Below, piece after piece: positions 18,382 through 28,149 of a stretch of 64,000 nt of DNA. Every line of letters begins with the position of its first letter. The first letter of the stretch is position 1. This DNA comes from RGIG1934 sp964492545 (GTDB lineage: Bacteria; Bacillota; Clostridia; Lachnospirales; Lachnospiraceae), in assembly GCA_964492545.1 (NCBI GenBank), contig CAZBKO010000001.1, positions 1 through 64,000 of the forward strand, written 5' to 3'. The notes under the pieces were generated by a model. It had not been told where the DNA came from. It saw only the letters and a list, made by a program, of their open reading frames with translations, and did not search any database. The translations under genes were made by a program, and so were the position numbers.

Positions 18382-19155
18382 CTAATCTATAATACTCTTT
18401 TTCATTCTCTCCACATATTCAGCTACCGGTTTAATACTATCTCTTCCGTTAGCTGCAATGATTTTTACAATAGCACTTCCAACGATTACCCCGTCAGCGT
18501 ACTCAGACATTGTTTTTGCCTGCTCAGGGGTGGATATACCAAAACCAATTGCACAAGGAATATCATTTACTTCTTTGACAAGCGATACCATTGATGCAAG
18601 GTCTGTTGTGATTTCACTTCTAACACCTGTGACACCAAGTGAGGATACGCAATATACAAATCCTTTGGCGCTGGAGGCAATCATTTTGATTCGCTCGTGG
18701 GAGGTTGGAGCGATGAGAGAAATTAAATCAATATCATATTTGTTGCAGAAAGGAAGGAGCTCATCCTTTTCCTCATATGGCAAATCAGGCACTATCACAC
18801 CATCAATTCCACATTTTTTGCAATTATCCATAAATTTATCGCAGCCATAGGTGTAGATAGGGTTGAGGTATGTCAAAAAAACAAGTGGAGTTTCTATATG
18901 CTCACGAATACGTGCAACCATGTCAAACAGCTTATCGGTGGTACATCCTTGTGCCAGGGCACGTTCGTTTGCTTCCTGAATGACAGGGCCTTCAGCAATC
19001 GGGTCGGAAAATGGTATTCCAATCTCGATTAAATCTGCACCTGACTCGGACATTGTGTATATAAGCTTTTCTGTAGTTTCAAGGTCAGGGTCACCACCTG
19101 TTAAAAATGCGATAAATGCTTTTTCATTCTCAAATGCTTTCTGTATTCTACTCAT
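18382..19155 (-). CDS. trpA: Tryptophan synthase alpha subunit
   Basis: Cleaves indole-3-glycerol phosphate to indole and glyceraldehyde-3-phosphate. TIM barrel of 257 residues with the catalytic Glu in [20 protein letters not shown] and the catalytic Asp in [17 protein letters not shown]; the phosphate-binding site is in [10 protein letters not shown] and [10 protein letters not shown]. The last gene of the trp operon. The ATG at 19155 lies behind GAGGAG inside the trpB end and overlaps trpB by 8 bases, suggesting translational coupling to give a 1:1 alpha/beta ratio. A terminator follows. Confidence 0.96.
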   Translation of the reverse strand: MSRIQKAFENEKAFIAFLTGGDPDLETTEKLIYTMSESGADLIEIGIPFSDPIAEGPVIQEANERALAQGCTTDKLFDMVARIREHIETPLVFLTYLNPIYTYGCDKFMDNCKKCGIDGVIVPDLPYEEKDELLPFCNKYDIDLISLIAPTSHERIKMIASSAKGFVYCVSSLGVTGVRSEITTDLASMVSLVKEVNDIPCAIGFGISTPEQAKTMSEYADGVIVGSAIVKIIAANGRDSIKPVAEYVERMKKSIID

Positions 19156-20338
19156 AAATTTCAACTCCTCTATATCTTGCTATGGCGGCAACATCCTTGT
19201 CGCCTCTTCCTGAAATATTAATTACAACAATTTTGTCCTTTGATAAAGTCTTTGCATATTTCATTGCGTATGCAACGGCATGAGAACTTTCAATGGCAGG
19301 AATAATTCCCTCAGTTCTTGATAGGTATTCAAATGCGGCAACAGCCTCGTCATCTGTAATTGGAACATATTTTGCACGTCCTGTTTCATACAGCATTGCA
19401 TGTTCCGGTCCGATTCCCGGATAGTCAAGACCGGCAGAAATTGAATATACAGGAGCAATCTGTCCGTACTCATCCTGACAGAACAATGATTTCATTCCGT
19501 GGAAAATACCTTTTGATCCATTGGCAATTGTTGCTGCATTCTTTGGATTATCAACACCAAGACCTGCTGCCTCACAACCGATAAGTTCTACAGATGCGTC
19601 CGGAATGAATTCATAAAATGCACCCATTGCATTACTTCCACCACCAACACATGCAATGATTGCATCTGGAAGTCGTCCCTCTTTTTCCTGTAACTGCGAC
19701 TTGATTTCTTTGCTAATTACACTTTGAAAATCACGAACTATGGTAGGGAATGGGTGTGGACCCATAACTGAACCGAGAACATACAAAGTATCATCCATAC
19801 GGCTTGCCCATTCACGCATTGTCTCATTTACAGCATCCTTAAGTGTCATTGTTCCGCTTGTTACAGAGTGAACCTTTGCCCCAAGAAGCTCCATTCTAAA
19901 TACATTGAGAGCCTGTCTGTCGGTGTCAACCTTACCCATGAAAATTTCACATTCCATGTCCATAAGAGCAGCGGCAGTTGCAGTGGCAACGCCATGCTGA
20001 CCGGCACCAGTCTCAGCAATTACTCTTGTTTTGCCCATTTTCTTTGCAAGAAGAACCTGCCCAAGAACGTTGTTTATTTTGTGTGAACCCGTGTGATTTA
20101 AATCCTCGCGTTTTAAATAAATCTTTGCGCCGCCAAGATCCTTTGTCATTTTCTCAGCGTAATATAGTAAAGAAGGACGTCCGGCATAATTTTTCATTAG
20201 GTCATCAAGCTCCGCAACAAACTCAGGGTCATTCTTGTAATGCTCATATGCGTCTGTTACTTCTTTGACGGCTGTCATAAGTGTTTCGGGAATGTACTGT
20301 CCGCCATATTCACCAAATCTTCCAATTTTTTTATTCAT
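19148..20338 (-). CDS. trpB: Tryptophan synthase beta chain
   Basis: PLP enzyme that joins indole and serine. The PLP lysine lies in [20 protein letters not shown], the phosphate loop is [12 protein letters not shown] and [16 protein letters not shown] is a conserved active-site stretch. Length, 396 residues, is that of the TrpB1 type that works with TrpA. It overlaps the end of trpC-F by 8 bases and the start of trpA. Regulation is from the operon promoter and T-box 4.7 kb upstream. Confidence 0.97.
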   Translation of the reverse strand: MNKKIGRFGEYGGQYIPETLMTAVKEVTDAYEHYKNDPEFVAELDDLMKNYAGRPSLLYYAEKMTKDLGGAKIYLKREDLNHTGSHKINNVLGQVLLAKKMGKTRVIAETGAGQHGVATATAAALMDMECEIFMGKVDTDRQALNVFRMELLGAKVHSVTSGTMTLKDAVNETMREWASRMDDTLYVLGSVMGPHPFPTIVRDFQSVISKEIKSQLQEKEGRLPDAIIACVGGGSNAMGAFYEFIPDASVELIGCEAAGLGVDNPKNAATIANGSKGIFHGMKSLFCQDEYGQIAPVYSISAGLDYPGIGPEHAMLYETGRAKYVPITDDEAVAAFEYLSRTEGIIPAIESSHAVAYAMKYAKTLSKDKIVVINISGRGDKDVAAIARYRGVEIYE

Positions 20339-21725
20339 GATAATCTCTCACTTTCATAATAATCTCTTTAATTTTGTTTTCATCCTTATAACCGCCTGTT
20401 TCAACACCGCTGCTGACATCGATACAGTAAGGATAGGTATGCTCGATAATTTCATGTACATTATCATTATCTATGCCGCCGGCTATAAATAGTCCATGGG
20501 TATTTGCGGGAAGAATATTTAAATCAAATCGTTCGCCTGTACCACCATATTTGCCGTCAACCATAGAGTCTATAAGGATATAGTCGGCCTTGAAGCTGCC
20601 CATCTCCCGTGATAGCTCCGATGAAGATATTGCAGGAAGAGCTTTTATTATAGGCTGCGCTACCTGAGCTTTTAGCTTGGAAATAAATTCCACAGATTCC
20701 TGACCATGCAATTGTATCATATCAATTATATTATTTTGGCACAAGCTGATAATATGTTCAAGTGAATCATTTACAAATACGCCTATTGCCCTGATTCTGG
20801 AATCGAGAATATCCTTGAAAGCTGCTGCCTGCTCATCTGACACATGCCTTCTTCCAGGTGCAAATACAAATCCTATATAATCAGGAAGATATTTGTTAAC
20901 AACGTGTATATCTTTCTCGCGAGTAAGTCCACATATTTTTATGCGAGTTCCCTTTAGCTTGGCAAGGGCTTTTTTCTTGTTCTCAGATTTCATAAGTGTC
21001 TCGCCAATGAGAACGGCGTTAACTTTGCCGGTTCTAAGAATGTTTATGTCTGCCGCTGTTTTGATGCCACTCTCTGCAACAAATAGAATATTTTCGGGTA
21101 CAAGATTTCTAAGCTGTGTCGAATTATTTACATTAACTGTAAAATCCTTAAGATTTCTGTTGTTGACACCTATTATTCTTGCACCTGCATCGATGGACAT
21201 TGCAATCTCGGATTCATCATGGGCTTCAACAAGTGCTGAAAGCCCAAGTGAATCACATATGGAAATGTATGTGCGAAGTGTATCTGCGTTCAGAAGGGAG
21301 CAGATTAGCAGCACACAGTCGGCACCTAATACTTTTGCCTGATATATTTGATAGGCATCAACTACAAAATCCTTGCGAAGCAGTGGAATATTTACATGTT
21401 CACGAATTTCAGTTAAATACTTGTCAGAACCTTTAAAATAATATGGTTCAGTAAGTACCGAAATGCAGGCTGCACCGGCATTTTCATAGTCAATGGCAAT
21501 GTCTGTATATGGAAAATGTTCAGTGATTATTCCCTTAGATGGAGAAGCTTTTTTGACTTCACATATAAAATTTATGTCGGGACGGCGCAGTGCTTTTTCA
21601 AATGCAAAAGGCTCCAGCTGGCTGTTGAAGGATAATGCCATGTCAATCATATCTTCGGGGGGAACAATATTCATATACGCCTTAACTCGCTGTTTTGCTT
21701 TTGCTGCAATTTCATCTAGTATCAT
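20331..21725 (-). CDS. trpCF: Fused indole-3-glycerol-phosphate synthase and phosphoribosylanthranilate isomerase
   Basis: Two consecutive steps of tryptophan synthesis in one 464-residue chain. The TrpC part (about 1-255) shows [37 protein letters not shown] and [13 protein letters not shown]. The TrpF part (about 260-464) shows [12 protein letters not shown] with its catalytic Cys, [20 protein letters not shown] and [12 protein letters not shown]. Fusion of these two is familiar in enterobacteria (C then F), while many Firmicutes have separate genes. GAATGGAG precedes the ATG at 21725. Confidence 0.95.
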   Translation of the reverse strand: MILDEIAAKAKQRVKAYMNIVPPEDMIDMALSFNSQLEPFAFEKALRRPDINFICEVKKASPSKGIITEHFPYTDIAIDYENAGAACISVLTEPYYFKGSDKYLTEIREHVNIPLLRKDFVVDAYQIYQAKVLGADCVLLICSLLNADTLRTYISICDSLGLSALVEAHDESEIAMSIDAGARIIGVNNRNLKDFTVNVNNSTQLRNLVPENILFVAESGIKTAADINILRTGKVNAVLIGETLMKSENKKKALAKLKGTRIKICGLTREKDIHVVNKYLPDYIGFVFAPGRRHVSDEQAAAFKDILDSRIRAIGVFVNDSLEHIISLCQNNIIDMIQLHGQESVEFISKLKAQVAQPIIKALPAISSSELSREMGSFKADYILIDSMVDGKYGGTGERFDLNILPANTHGLFIAGGIDNDNVHEIIEHTYPYCIDVSSGVETGGYKDENKIKEIIMKVRDYHE

Positions 21726-21742
21726 ATGCTCTCCATTCTATA

Positions 21743-22753
21743 TTAATATTTATTTGAAAGTTCAATAAATGTGTTAAGCTGCTCTAAGGCTTTGCCGCTA
21801 TCAATAGTGTCTTGAGCCTTTTTTACTGCCTGAGCAAATGTAATGTCATCTTCAATCATGTAAATGCATGCAGCAGAATTAAGAACTACGGCATCTCTCT
21901 TAGGTCCTTTGTCTCCAGATAAAATGCCACGAAGAATCTCAGCATTTTCAGCAGGACCACCGCCCACAAGATCGTCCTTGCTGCATTTGGTAAATCCAAA
22001 ATCTTCAGGATTGAGTTCGAAGCTTTCGATAACCCCATCCTTGATTGAACAGCAGGTGGTACTTGAACTAAGTGAAATTTCATCTAATTTGTCCTGTCCA
22101 TATACAACCATTCCGCGCTTAACACCAAGGTTTACAAGAACCTCAGCAAGTGGCTTCACGAGAGCTTCATCATATACGCCAAGAAGCTGATATGAGGCAC
22201 CTGCAGGATTTCCAAGTGGTCCAAGTATGTTAAATATTGTTCTGATTCCCAGCTCTTTTCTAACCGGTGCAACAAATCTCATGGCATTGTGATATGTTTG
22301 TGCAAACATAAAGCAAAGACCAATTTTGTTAAGAATTTCGGTGCTGCTCTCAGGAGCAATTGTTATTTTTACACCTAATGCTTCAAGTACGTCTGCTGCG
22401 CCACATTTGCTTGAGACACTTCTATTACCATGCTTTGCAACTGGTATTCCGTAAGCTGATACCACAATTGAGGAGGTGGTTGAAATGTTAAATGAGTTGG
22501 CTTCGTCACCGCCTGTTCCTACAATTTCAAGAACATCCTGATCGTGAAGTAAACGTACACAGTGCTTTCTCATTCCAGCAGCACTTGCTGTTATTTCTTC
22601 AATTGTTTCGCCTTTCATTCTAAGGGATGTGAGGTAAGCACCTATATGCACCTGTGATGCTTCACCACTCATTATTTCATCCATTACTGTTTCTGCCATT
22701 TCATAAGTTAAATCCTCGTTGTTTACTAATTTGTATATTGCTTCTTTAATCAT
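21743..22753 (-). CDS. trpD: Anthranilate phosphoribosyltransferase
   Basis: Transfers phosphoribosyl from PRPP to anthranilate. An N-terminal helical domain ([20 protein letters not shown]) precedes a nucleoside-phosphorylase-III-type core with the PRPP loop [17 protein letters not shown], the conserved [20 protein letters not shown] and [14 protein letters not shown]. 336 residues, typical. A separate gene, not fused to trpG. The ribosome site AAAGGTAAGG precedes the ATG at 22753, and only 19 bases separate it from trpG. Confidence 0.96.
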   Translation of the reverse strand: MIKEAIYKLVNNEDLTYEMAETVMDEIMSGEASQVHIGAYLTSLRMKGETIEEITASAAGMRKHCVRLLHDQDVLEIVGTGGDEANSFNISTTSSIVVSAYGIPVAKHGNRSVSSKCGAADVLEALGVKITIAPESSTEILNKIGLCFMFAQTYHNAMRFVAPVRKELGIRTIFNILGPLGNPAGASYQLLGVYDEALVKPLAEVLVNLGVKRGMVVYGQDKLDEISLSSSTTCCSIKDGVIESFELNPEDFGFTKCSKDDLVGGGPAENAEILRGILSGDKGPKRDAVVLNSAACIYMIEDDITFAQAVKKAQDTIDSGKALEQLNTFIELSNKY

Positions 22754-22772
22754 AATAATGTACCTTACCTTT

Positions 22773-23336
22773 CTATATTTTCAAAAAATTATCGAGTATT
22801 GTTTGTCCTTCAGGTGTCAGTACGGATTCGGGATGGAACTGAAGTCCGTATATTGGATAAGTTGTGTGTTCAACTGCCATTATCTCATTATCGTCTGCTA
22901 TTGATGTGATTTTGAGACATTCAGGCATTGTAGCTGCATCTGCTGCCAGCGAGTGGTATCTTGCCACCCTTGTATGTGATGTCATATCTTTGAATAGCTT
23001 TGATGCATTATCAAGAGATACAGTGCTCTGTTTGCCATGCATTAATGTCTTCGCATAAGTTATTGTTGCACCAAACACTTCACATATGGCTTGATGACCA
23101 AGGCAAACACCAAGTGTTGGTATTTCTTTTCCAAGTGTTTTGATTACCTCTTCGCTTATGCCTGCATCAGATGGTCTTCCCGGTCCGGGTGATACAACGA
23201 TATGCGAAGGTGATAAATTTCTTATTTCTTCAATGGTCATTTCATCATTTCTTATGACCTTTATCTCCTCATTTCCTCCTAGAAGCTGGACCAAATTGTA
23301 TGAAAAGCTATCATAATTATCTATAAGAAGTATCAT
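22773..23336 (-). CDS. trpG: Anthranilate synthase glutaminase component
   Basis: Class I glutamine amidotransferase that supplies ammonia to TrpE. The catalytic Cys is in [17 protein letters not shown] and the His/Glu in [24 protein letters not shown] forms the oxyanion region. 187 residues. Its ATG at 23336 overlaps the trpE stop (ATGA-type overlap), a tight translational coupling. A second use in folate synthesis (as PabA) is known in some Firmicutes and cannot be excluded. Confidence 0.95.
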   Translation of the reverse strand: MILLIDNYDSFSYNLVQLLGGNEEIKVIRNDEMTIEEIRNLSPSHIVVSPGPGRPSDAGISEEVIKTLGKEIPTLGVCLGHQAICEVFGATITYAKTLMHGKQSTVSLDNASKLFKDMTSHTRVARYHSLAADAATMPECLKITSIADDNEIMAVEHTTYPIYGLQFHPESVLTPEGQTILDNFLKI

Positions 23337-24772
23337 CGTCCGTTCACCTCCCTTGCTCTTATAATTGCATCTATAATTGCACCGGCTTTATTTGCACATT
23401 CCTGATATTCATTTGCAGGTACTGAGTCGGCTACAATACCTGCACCTGCCTGAACATATGCGGTATTTCCTTTTTTAACTGCGGTTCGTATTGCTATACA
23501 TACATCAAGGTTTCCGGAAAAATCTATATAGCCAATTGCTCCGCCGTACACGCCTCTTGATACAGGTTCGAGCTCATCAATGATTTCGCATGCACGAAAC
23601 TTTGGTGCACCGGAAAGTGTGCCGGCTGGTAGAAGAGCACTGATTGCATCATACGAGGATTTGTCGCTTTTAAGAGTTCCACATACAGTGGAAGCAATGT
23701 GCATGACCTTAGAAAATTTGTGGATTTTCATATAGTCTTTAAGGTATACACTTTTGTATTTGGAAATCTTACCCACATCATTTCTTGCAAGGTCAACTAG
23801 CATATTGTGTTCGGCAAGCTCCTTTTCATCACTCATCAGTGATTTTTCCAGTGCATCATCCTCCTCATCGTTCCTGCCTCTCTTACGTGTTCCGGCAACT
23901 GGAAATGTTGTGATTTGTCCGTCGATTACTTTGACCATTGTCTCCGGAGAAGCTCCTGTTATCTGCAGACTGTCGGAGGAAATGAAATACATATATGGTG
24001 ATGGGTTGGTGGTTCTGAGAACCCTGTAAGCATTTAGGAGACTGCCATAGTAATCTGCCTCAAATCTTCTTGATATTACAGCCTGAAAAATGTCACCTTC
24101 ACGTATATAATCGATGGTTTTGTTAACCATTTTTGCATATTCATCTTCAGTTGTATTGCAGGTGAAAAGAACATTTTCATCACCGTACAAATCAGGAAGA
24201 GGAGTTGTATCATATATGAGATTCATAATTTCATCGATGCTTTTCATCGCTGCGTCATATCCCTTTTGCCCATCATCTGGATTCATGTTTGCCATAATAA
24301 TAATTTTCTGTTTAAGATGATCATAGGCGATTACTTTGTCAAACAACATCAAATCGTAATCGTTAAATTCATTAGGCTTTATATGAAGCTTAGGTTCTGC
24401 GTAATGAATCATTTCGTATGAGAAATACCCTACAAGTCCACCTGTAAATGTTGGAAGCCCTTTGATTTTAGGGGAACGATATTTACTTATGAGCTCTTTG
24501 AGTGCATCAACAGGTGCTTTATCCAAGGGGGTTACATTATCTTTGGATTTGATAAATGCTTTATCATCCTTAGCGATAATGTGAAATAAAGGATTGTAGC
24601 CAAGAAATGAATATCTTGACCAGTTGTTGCCGCCCTCAACGCTCTCTAAAAGATAATAGTCATCATAGGATGCAGCTATCTTTCGAAGCAAGGTAATAGG
24701 TGTGATTACATCTGCATAAATTTCTCTGTAGATTGGTATAAAATTGTAATCCTTGTAATTTTCGATGTTCAT
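23333..24772 (-). CDS. trpE: Anthranilate synthase component I
   Basis: Converts chorismate plus ammonia to anthranilate. The N-terminal TrpE domain includes the feedback-site region [20 protein letters not shown] (the LLES element of tryptophan-sensitive enzymes). The chorismate-binding domain has [24 protein letters not shown]-like [17 protein letters not shown] and [12 protein letters not shown]. The end has [20 protein letters not shown]. 479 residues from ATG 24772, set by GGAGG eight bases upstream; the longer reading frame back to 24964 is untranslated T-box leader. First gene of the operon. Confidence 0.96.
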   Translation of the reverse strand: MNIENYKDYNFIPIYREIYADVITPITLLRKIAASYDDYYLLESVEGGNNWSRYSFLGYNPLFHIIAKDDKAFIKSKDNVTPLDKAPVDALKELISKYRSPKIKGLPTFTGGLVGYFSYEMIHYAEPKLHIKPNEFNDYDLMLFDKVIAYDHLKQKIIIMANMNPDDGQKGYDAAMKSIDEIMNLIYDTTPLPDLYGDENVLFTCNTTEDEYAKMVNKTIDYIREGDIFQAVISRRFEADYYGSLLNAYRVLRTTNPSPYMYFISSDSLQITGASPETMVKVIDGQITTFPVAGTRKRGRNDEEDDALEKSLMSDEKELAEHNMLVDLARNDVGKISKYKSVYLKDYMKIHKFSKVMHIASTVCGTLKSDKSSYDAISALLPAGTLSGAPKFRACEIIDELEPVSRGVYGGAIGYIDFSGNLDVCIAIRTAVKKGNTAYVQAGAGIVADSVPANEYQECANKAGAIIDAIIRAREVNGR

Positions 24773-24796
24773 AATAATCCTCCATTCCGTTATTAC

Positions 24797-25082
24797 ATTA
24801 AAAAAAGCTCTTGTCTCTGTATAAAACAGGGACAAAAGCTTGCTTCTGCGGTACCACCCAAATTGATATGTATAACATATCCACTCAAACATACTATCAT
24901 ATGTCTTCCTCTGGTAACGGCGGAAACCCCGTTGACGTCTACTTTCATACGAATATGATTTCAAGTCACCCTCGCAAGTCCATTCACTAAGTCATTCATT
25001 ACTGCAATCTCACCACCTGCAGCTCTCTGGGAATGTCTTTCTTAACTACTTCTCTCGTTCGTCGGTTTAGTTTTTTAAGTTG
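24797..25082 (-). promoter_or_regulatory. Trp-specific T-box leader of the trp operon
   Basis: The leader senses uncharged tRNA. The T-box sequence GGGTGGTACCGC lies at 24859-24848. The terminator AGCTTTTGTCcCTG…CAGaGACAAGAGCT with a T7 tail is at 24842-24797. Stem I contains the AGAGAG-type motif (CCAGAGAGCTGC) and, at its 3' side, GAA-TGG-ACTTGCGAGGG; TGG at 24982-24980 is the likely Trp specifier. Binding of uncharged tRNA-Trp would stabilise the antiterminator and open trpE transcription. Confidence 0.93.
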
Positions 25083-25087
25083 TTGAC

Positions 25088-25116
25088 AGTATACTACTTA
25101 AAAAATCAAATGTCAA
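25088..25116 (-). promoter_or_regulatory. trp operon promoter
   Basis: TTGACA (25116-25111), 17 bases, TATACT (25093-25088). The -35 is part of the palindrome TGTCAATTGACA (25122-25111), which could be an operator in addition to the T-box. Confidence 0.85.
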
Positions 25117-25168
25117 TTGACAATTTTTGATATTTTTTATCTGTAAAATGACAAGATTTTTCAAACAG

Positions 25169-25220
25169 CTATTTGCGCAGGAGCATCACAAATAGTATTC
25201 TATGGCACAAGAGAAATAAA
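25169..25220 (+). repeat. Dispersed leader element, partial copy D
   Basis: 5' half of the element: CTATTTGcG (25169-25177), loop GGAGCAT (25180-25186), CACAAATAG (25187-25195), then the start of P2 (GGCACAAGAGAAAT, 25204-25217). It then stops at the end of the convergent hydrolase gene, so the anti-SD and ribosome site are missing. Confidence 0.75.
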
Positions 25221-25964
25221 CTATGCGTTAAAATACTCCTCAATGTATTGTAGAACTTCATCCAGTTCATCGTTATTTACCATATGACCAAGATTTTCGT
25301 ATACACTGAAAACACATCTGTTAGGATCATTAATAGATGTGTTAAATTTTTCACTGGCATTAACAGGAACGGTTGTATCCTTCCCGCCTTTTATAATAAG
25401 AAAATGTGTGTCTTTTAATGCATTTAAATTGTTTAAAGGTGAGTTTGAAATAAGATAATCATCAATTGCTTTTTTTGCGGTGGCATCAGTGACTGCTTTC
25501 CAGCTGTTATTTAAAAAAGTATTGTACATTATGGATTTTCCTGTGAGCTCACTCCAGTCGGGAGTTGCACAAATTGTTGCAATCACAGAAGGGGAGTATT
25601 TGCTATGTGAAGCACAGTAGTATGCGGCACAGCCTCCCAGAGAAAAGCCAATAATTCCATAATTATATACATCTGCCTCCGGGCTTCTGCCATATTCTTC
25701 AAGTATTCTTTCGAAGTTTTCAGCTGTTTTTACAGTAATTGCGGGAACTGTCAGTTCTTCTGAAACAGTATCGCCATGGCCATATGCATCAGGGCATATT
25801 ACAAAATAGCCCTTCGAAGCAAGTGTGTGTGCCAGGCATGCAAATGAATCTTTATTTCCACCTATACCATGTTCAATGATAATCAACGGCTTTTTTGTAT
25901 GTGTGGAACTGTAATATTCTTTAAATGATATGCCATTTACTAGTCGCGTATTTATATTTATCAA
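25221..25964 (-). CDS. Alpha/beta hydrolase (esterase/dienelactone-hydrolase-like)
   Basis: Cytosolic serine hydrolase, 247 residues. The nucleophile elbow is GIIGFSLGGCAAYY, the oxyanion loop EHGIGGNKDSF, the acid KGGKDTTVPVNAS and the His NLGHMVNNDE. The order Ser-Asp-His and size fit YitV-like esterases; the substrate is unknown. Monocistronic; the stop codon sits where the partial repeat copy D ends. Divergent from the EamA transporter gene, 122 bp upstream; that gap is AT-rich with no confident promoter hexamers. Confidence 0.85.
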   Translation of the reverse strand: MININTRLVNGISFKEYYSSTHTKKPLIIIEHGIGGNKDSFACLAHTLASKGYFVICPDAYGHGDTVSEELTVPAITVKTAENFERILEEYGRSPEADVYNYGIIGFSLGGCAAYYCASHSKYSPSVIATICATPDWSELTGKSIMYNTFLNNSWKAVTDATAKKAIDDYLISNSPLNNLNALKDTHFLIIKGGKDTTVPVNASEKFNTSINDPNRCVFSVYENLGHMVNNDELDEVLQYIEEYFNA

Positions 25965-26086
25965 GGGTAAATCTCCAATCCTTTAGCTGTATATTTTAGT
26001 ATTCCATTTATACTATTAAAAATGTATTTTTTCTATGGAATGTGTTATTATATCATTAAATGATTTGAAAGGTAAGTACTTAAGAT

Positions 26087-26956
26087 ATGTATAGATTAAG
26101 AATTGTAACAGCCATGCTGATTTTTGGAAGTATAGGTTTGTTTGTGAGAAATATACCACTTTCATCCAGTGAGACTGCATTTGTACGCGGTGCACTTGGA
26201 ACTCTTTTTTTGGTGGCGGCAATATTTGTTATGAAGAAAACTATATCAAAGGAGGTACTTAAGAAAAATGCTGTATGGCTTATTCTATCAGGAGCAGCGA
26301 TAGGTGTTAACTGGGTGCTGCTGTTCGAAGCCTATAATTATACAAGCATTGCAACCTCAACACTTACATATTATATGGCGCCGGTAATTGTTATGATTGT
26401 ATCCCCTGTTTTTTTGAAGGAGCATTTAAGCATATCAAAGATTGTCCGTGTATTTATAGCGTTTTGCGGGATGATACTGGTATCAGGAATTCTAGAAACC
26501 GGAATAAATGATATCAGCGAAATCAAAGGTATTCTATTTGCACTTGGAGCGGCATGCTTGTATGCGGGAGTCATAATTATGAATAAATTTATTCATGATA
26601 TGGATGATATTATCTTGACGATGATACAGCTTGGAGTGGCTACGGTGGTTTTGGTACCATATATTTTGGCTACATGGAATCCGGCGGATGTGCATATAGA
26701 AGGCAGTGAAATAATTATGCTGATAATTGTTGGTATAGTGCACACGGGAATAGCTTATGTGCTGTATTTTTCCACAATACAGAAGATGAAGGCGCAGGAG
26801 GTTGCTGTTTTAAGCTATATTGACCCTGCTTCGGCAATTGTGCTGTCAGCTATTTTTTTGCATGAGAATGTAGGTGTTATAGAGATAATTGGTGCGGTAA
26901 TGATACTTGGAGTGACATTTAGGCTGCCAGGGCAAACGCCTGACGGAAGTGAGTAG
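26087..26956 (+). CDS. EamA/DMT family transporter
   Basis: Membrane carrier with about ten hydrophobic segments in two EamA repeats (first about 1-140, second about 148-285). Seen: ETAFVRGALGTLFLVAAIF, NWVLLFEAYNYTSIATST, YYMAPVIVMIVSPVFLKEHL and, in the second half, YIDPASAIVLSAIFLHENV. Such proteins move metabolites or amino acids; the substrate cannot be inferred. AAAGGT stands upstream of the ATG. 289 residues, full length. Confidence 0.88.
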   Translation: MYRLRIVTAMLIFGSIGLFVRNIPLSSSETAFVRGALGTLFLVAAIFVMKKTISKEVLKKNAVWLILSGAAIGVNWVLLFEAYNYTSIATSTLTYYMAPVIVMIVSPVFLKEHLSISKIVRVFIAFCGMILVSGILETGINDISEIKGILFALGAACLYAGVIIMNKFIHDMDDIILTMIQLGVATVVLVPYILATWNPADVHIEGSEIIMLIIVGIVHTGIAYVLYFSTIQKMKAQEVAVLSYIDPASAIVLSAIFLHENVGVIEIIGAVMILGVTFRLPGQTPDGSE

Positions 26957-26970
26957 AATAGTAAATAAGT

Positions 26971-27013
26971 AGAGCAAGGGCAATGCACCATTGTAGGATG
27001 CTCTAGAATGGAG
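26971..27013 (+). promoter_or_regulatory. Variant switch-like leader before the YhaO-type gene
   Basis: AGAGCA (26971-26976) can pair with TGCTCT (26999-27004), enclosing CAATG-cac-CATTG. The CTC of TGCTCT can instead pair with the ribosome site GGAG (27010-27013). The tail GATGCTCTAGAATGGAG closely resembles the 3' end of the dispersed element. Confidence 0.5.
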
Positions 27014-27019
27014 AACGAT

Positions 27020-28132
27020 ATGAAAATAATACATTGTGCAGATTTGCATCTTGGAGCCGGTGGTAGTTCTCTTGGTCATCTTGGTGTTACAAGAATGGCA
27101 GAGATTAAGAATACATTTATGAATATAGTGCGATTATGTGAGAGCGAAGAAGTGAAGTATTTGCTTATTGCGGGAGATATGTTTGATACCGCCGGACCAA
27201 ATGCTTCCCTTGTAAAGGATGTGGCAGCGGCATTTGCTTCTATCCCTGACACAAAGGTATGCATTTCACCTGGTAACCATGACTATGCGGCGTCAGGGTC
27301 ATGTTATCTTGATGAGCATTTGTGGAGTGAAAATGTACATATATTCAGAGGTGGATGGGAATATGTTGAGTTTCCTGAGGATAAGGTAAGAGTATTTGGC
27401 GCGGCATTTACATCTATGTATCAGATAATGCCACTTATGGATACGGAACTTAAATACCCGGAGGATGATTTTCTTAATATTGGAGTTCTTCATGGGGAAC
27501 TTGTGCGAGGTGCGGGAGAGAGCAATTATAACCCAATTACTGTCAGACAGATAAAGGAATGTGGGCTGAATTATCTGGCACTTGGTCATATTCATTTGAG
27601 AAGCGAGATAGACAAGCAGGGTAAAACATGGTATTCATACAGCGGATGTCATGAGGGAAGAGGATTTGATGAGCTTGGCTCAAAGGGAATTTACATAGGA
27701 GACATCACGACCAGAGAATGTAATTTAGAGTATAGACATATGGCAAGAAGAATGCATTTTGAGGTGAATGCAGACGTTAGCCAGGCAAATGATACAAGAG
27801 AAGTTGTGTATTATATAGAAAAAGAGCTTAAAAAATGTGATGATAATTTCAGAGAGCATTTATACAAAATAAGTATCACAGGAAAAATTGATGATTCCAT
27901 AAGGATTTCGCCGGAAGAAATAGCGGCGGCCATGGAAGTATTTTTTGCGAAAATCAAAGACCGCACAGAATTAAATGTTGATTATGATGCCATAGCCAGG
28001 GAGGAAAATCTCAAGGGAATGTTTGTGAAAAAAATGTTGTTGATGATTCGCGATTATGAGGCAGCAGGAAAAGCAAAGGAAGCAAAGTTGTATGGCGAGG
28101 CCCTTGATATGGGCTATAAAGCGTTTAGATAA
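27020..28132 (+). CDS. yhaO: YhaO/SbcD-type DNA repair phosphoesterase
   Basis: Metallophosphoesterase, probable nuclease subunit paired with the next gene. All Mre11/SbcD-type metal motifs are present in order: HCADLHLG, LIAGDMFDTAG, SPGNHDYAA, GVLHGELV and ALGHIHLRSE. A C-terminal part of about 150 residues is family-specific. 371 residues from ATG 27020, set by TGGAGA; four codons further up is another ATG that overlaps the ribosome site. It is followed after 17 bases by the YhaN-like ATPase, the same order as yhaO-yhaN of Bacillus. Confidence 0.85.
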   Translation: MKIIHCADLHLGAGGSSLGHLGVTRMAEIKNTFMNIVRLCESEEVKYLLIAGDMFDTAGPNASLVKDVAAAFASIPDTKVCISPGNHDYAASGSCYLDEHLWSENVHIFRGGWEYVEFPEDKVRVFGAAFTSMYQIMPLMDTELKYPEDDFLNIGVLHGELVRGAGESNYNPITVRQIKECGLNYLALGHIHLRSEIDKQGKTWYSYSGCHEGRGFDELGSKGIYIGDITTRECNLEYRHMARRMHFEVNADVSQANDTREVVYYIEKELKKCDDNFREHLYKISITGKIDDSIRISPEEIAAAMEVFFAKIKDRTELNVDYDAIAREENLKGMFVKKMLLMIRDYEAAGKAKEAKLYGEALDMGYKAFR

Positions 28133-28149
28133 CAGATTGGAGAATAAAT

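Noticed and set aside
24773..24964. N-terminal extension of trpE
   Set aside because: It covers the T-box and terminator leader; GGAGG and the family N-terminus set the start at 24772.
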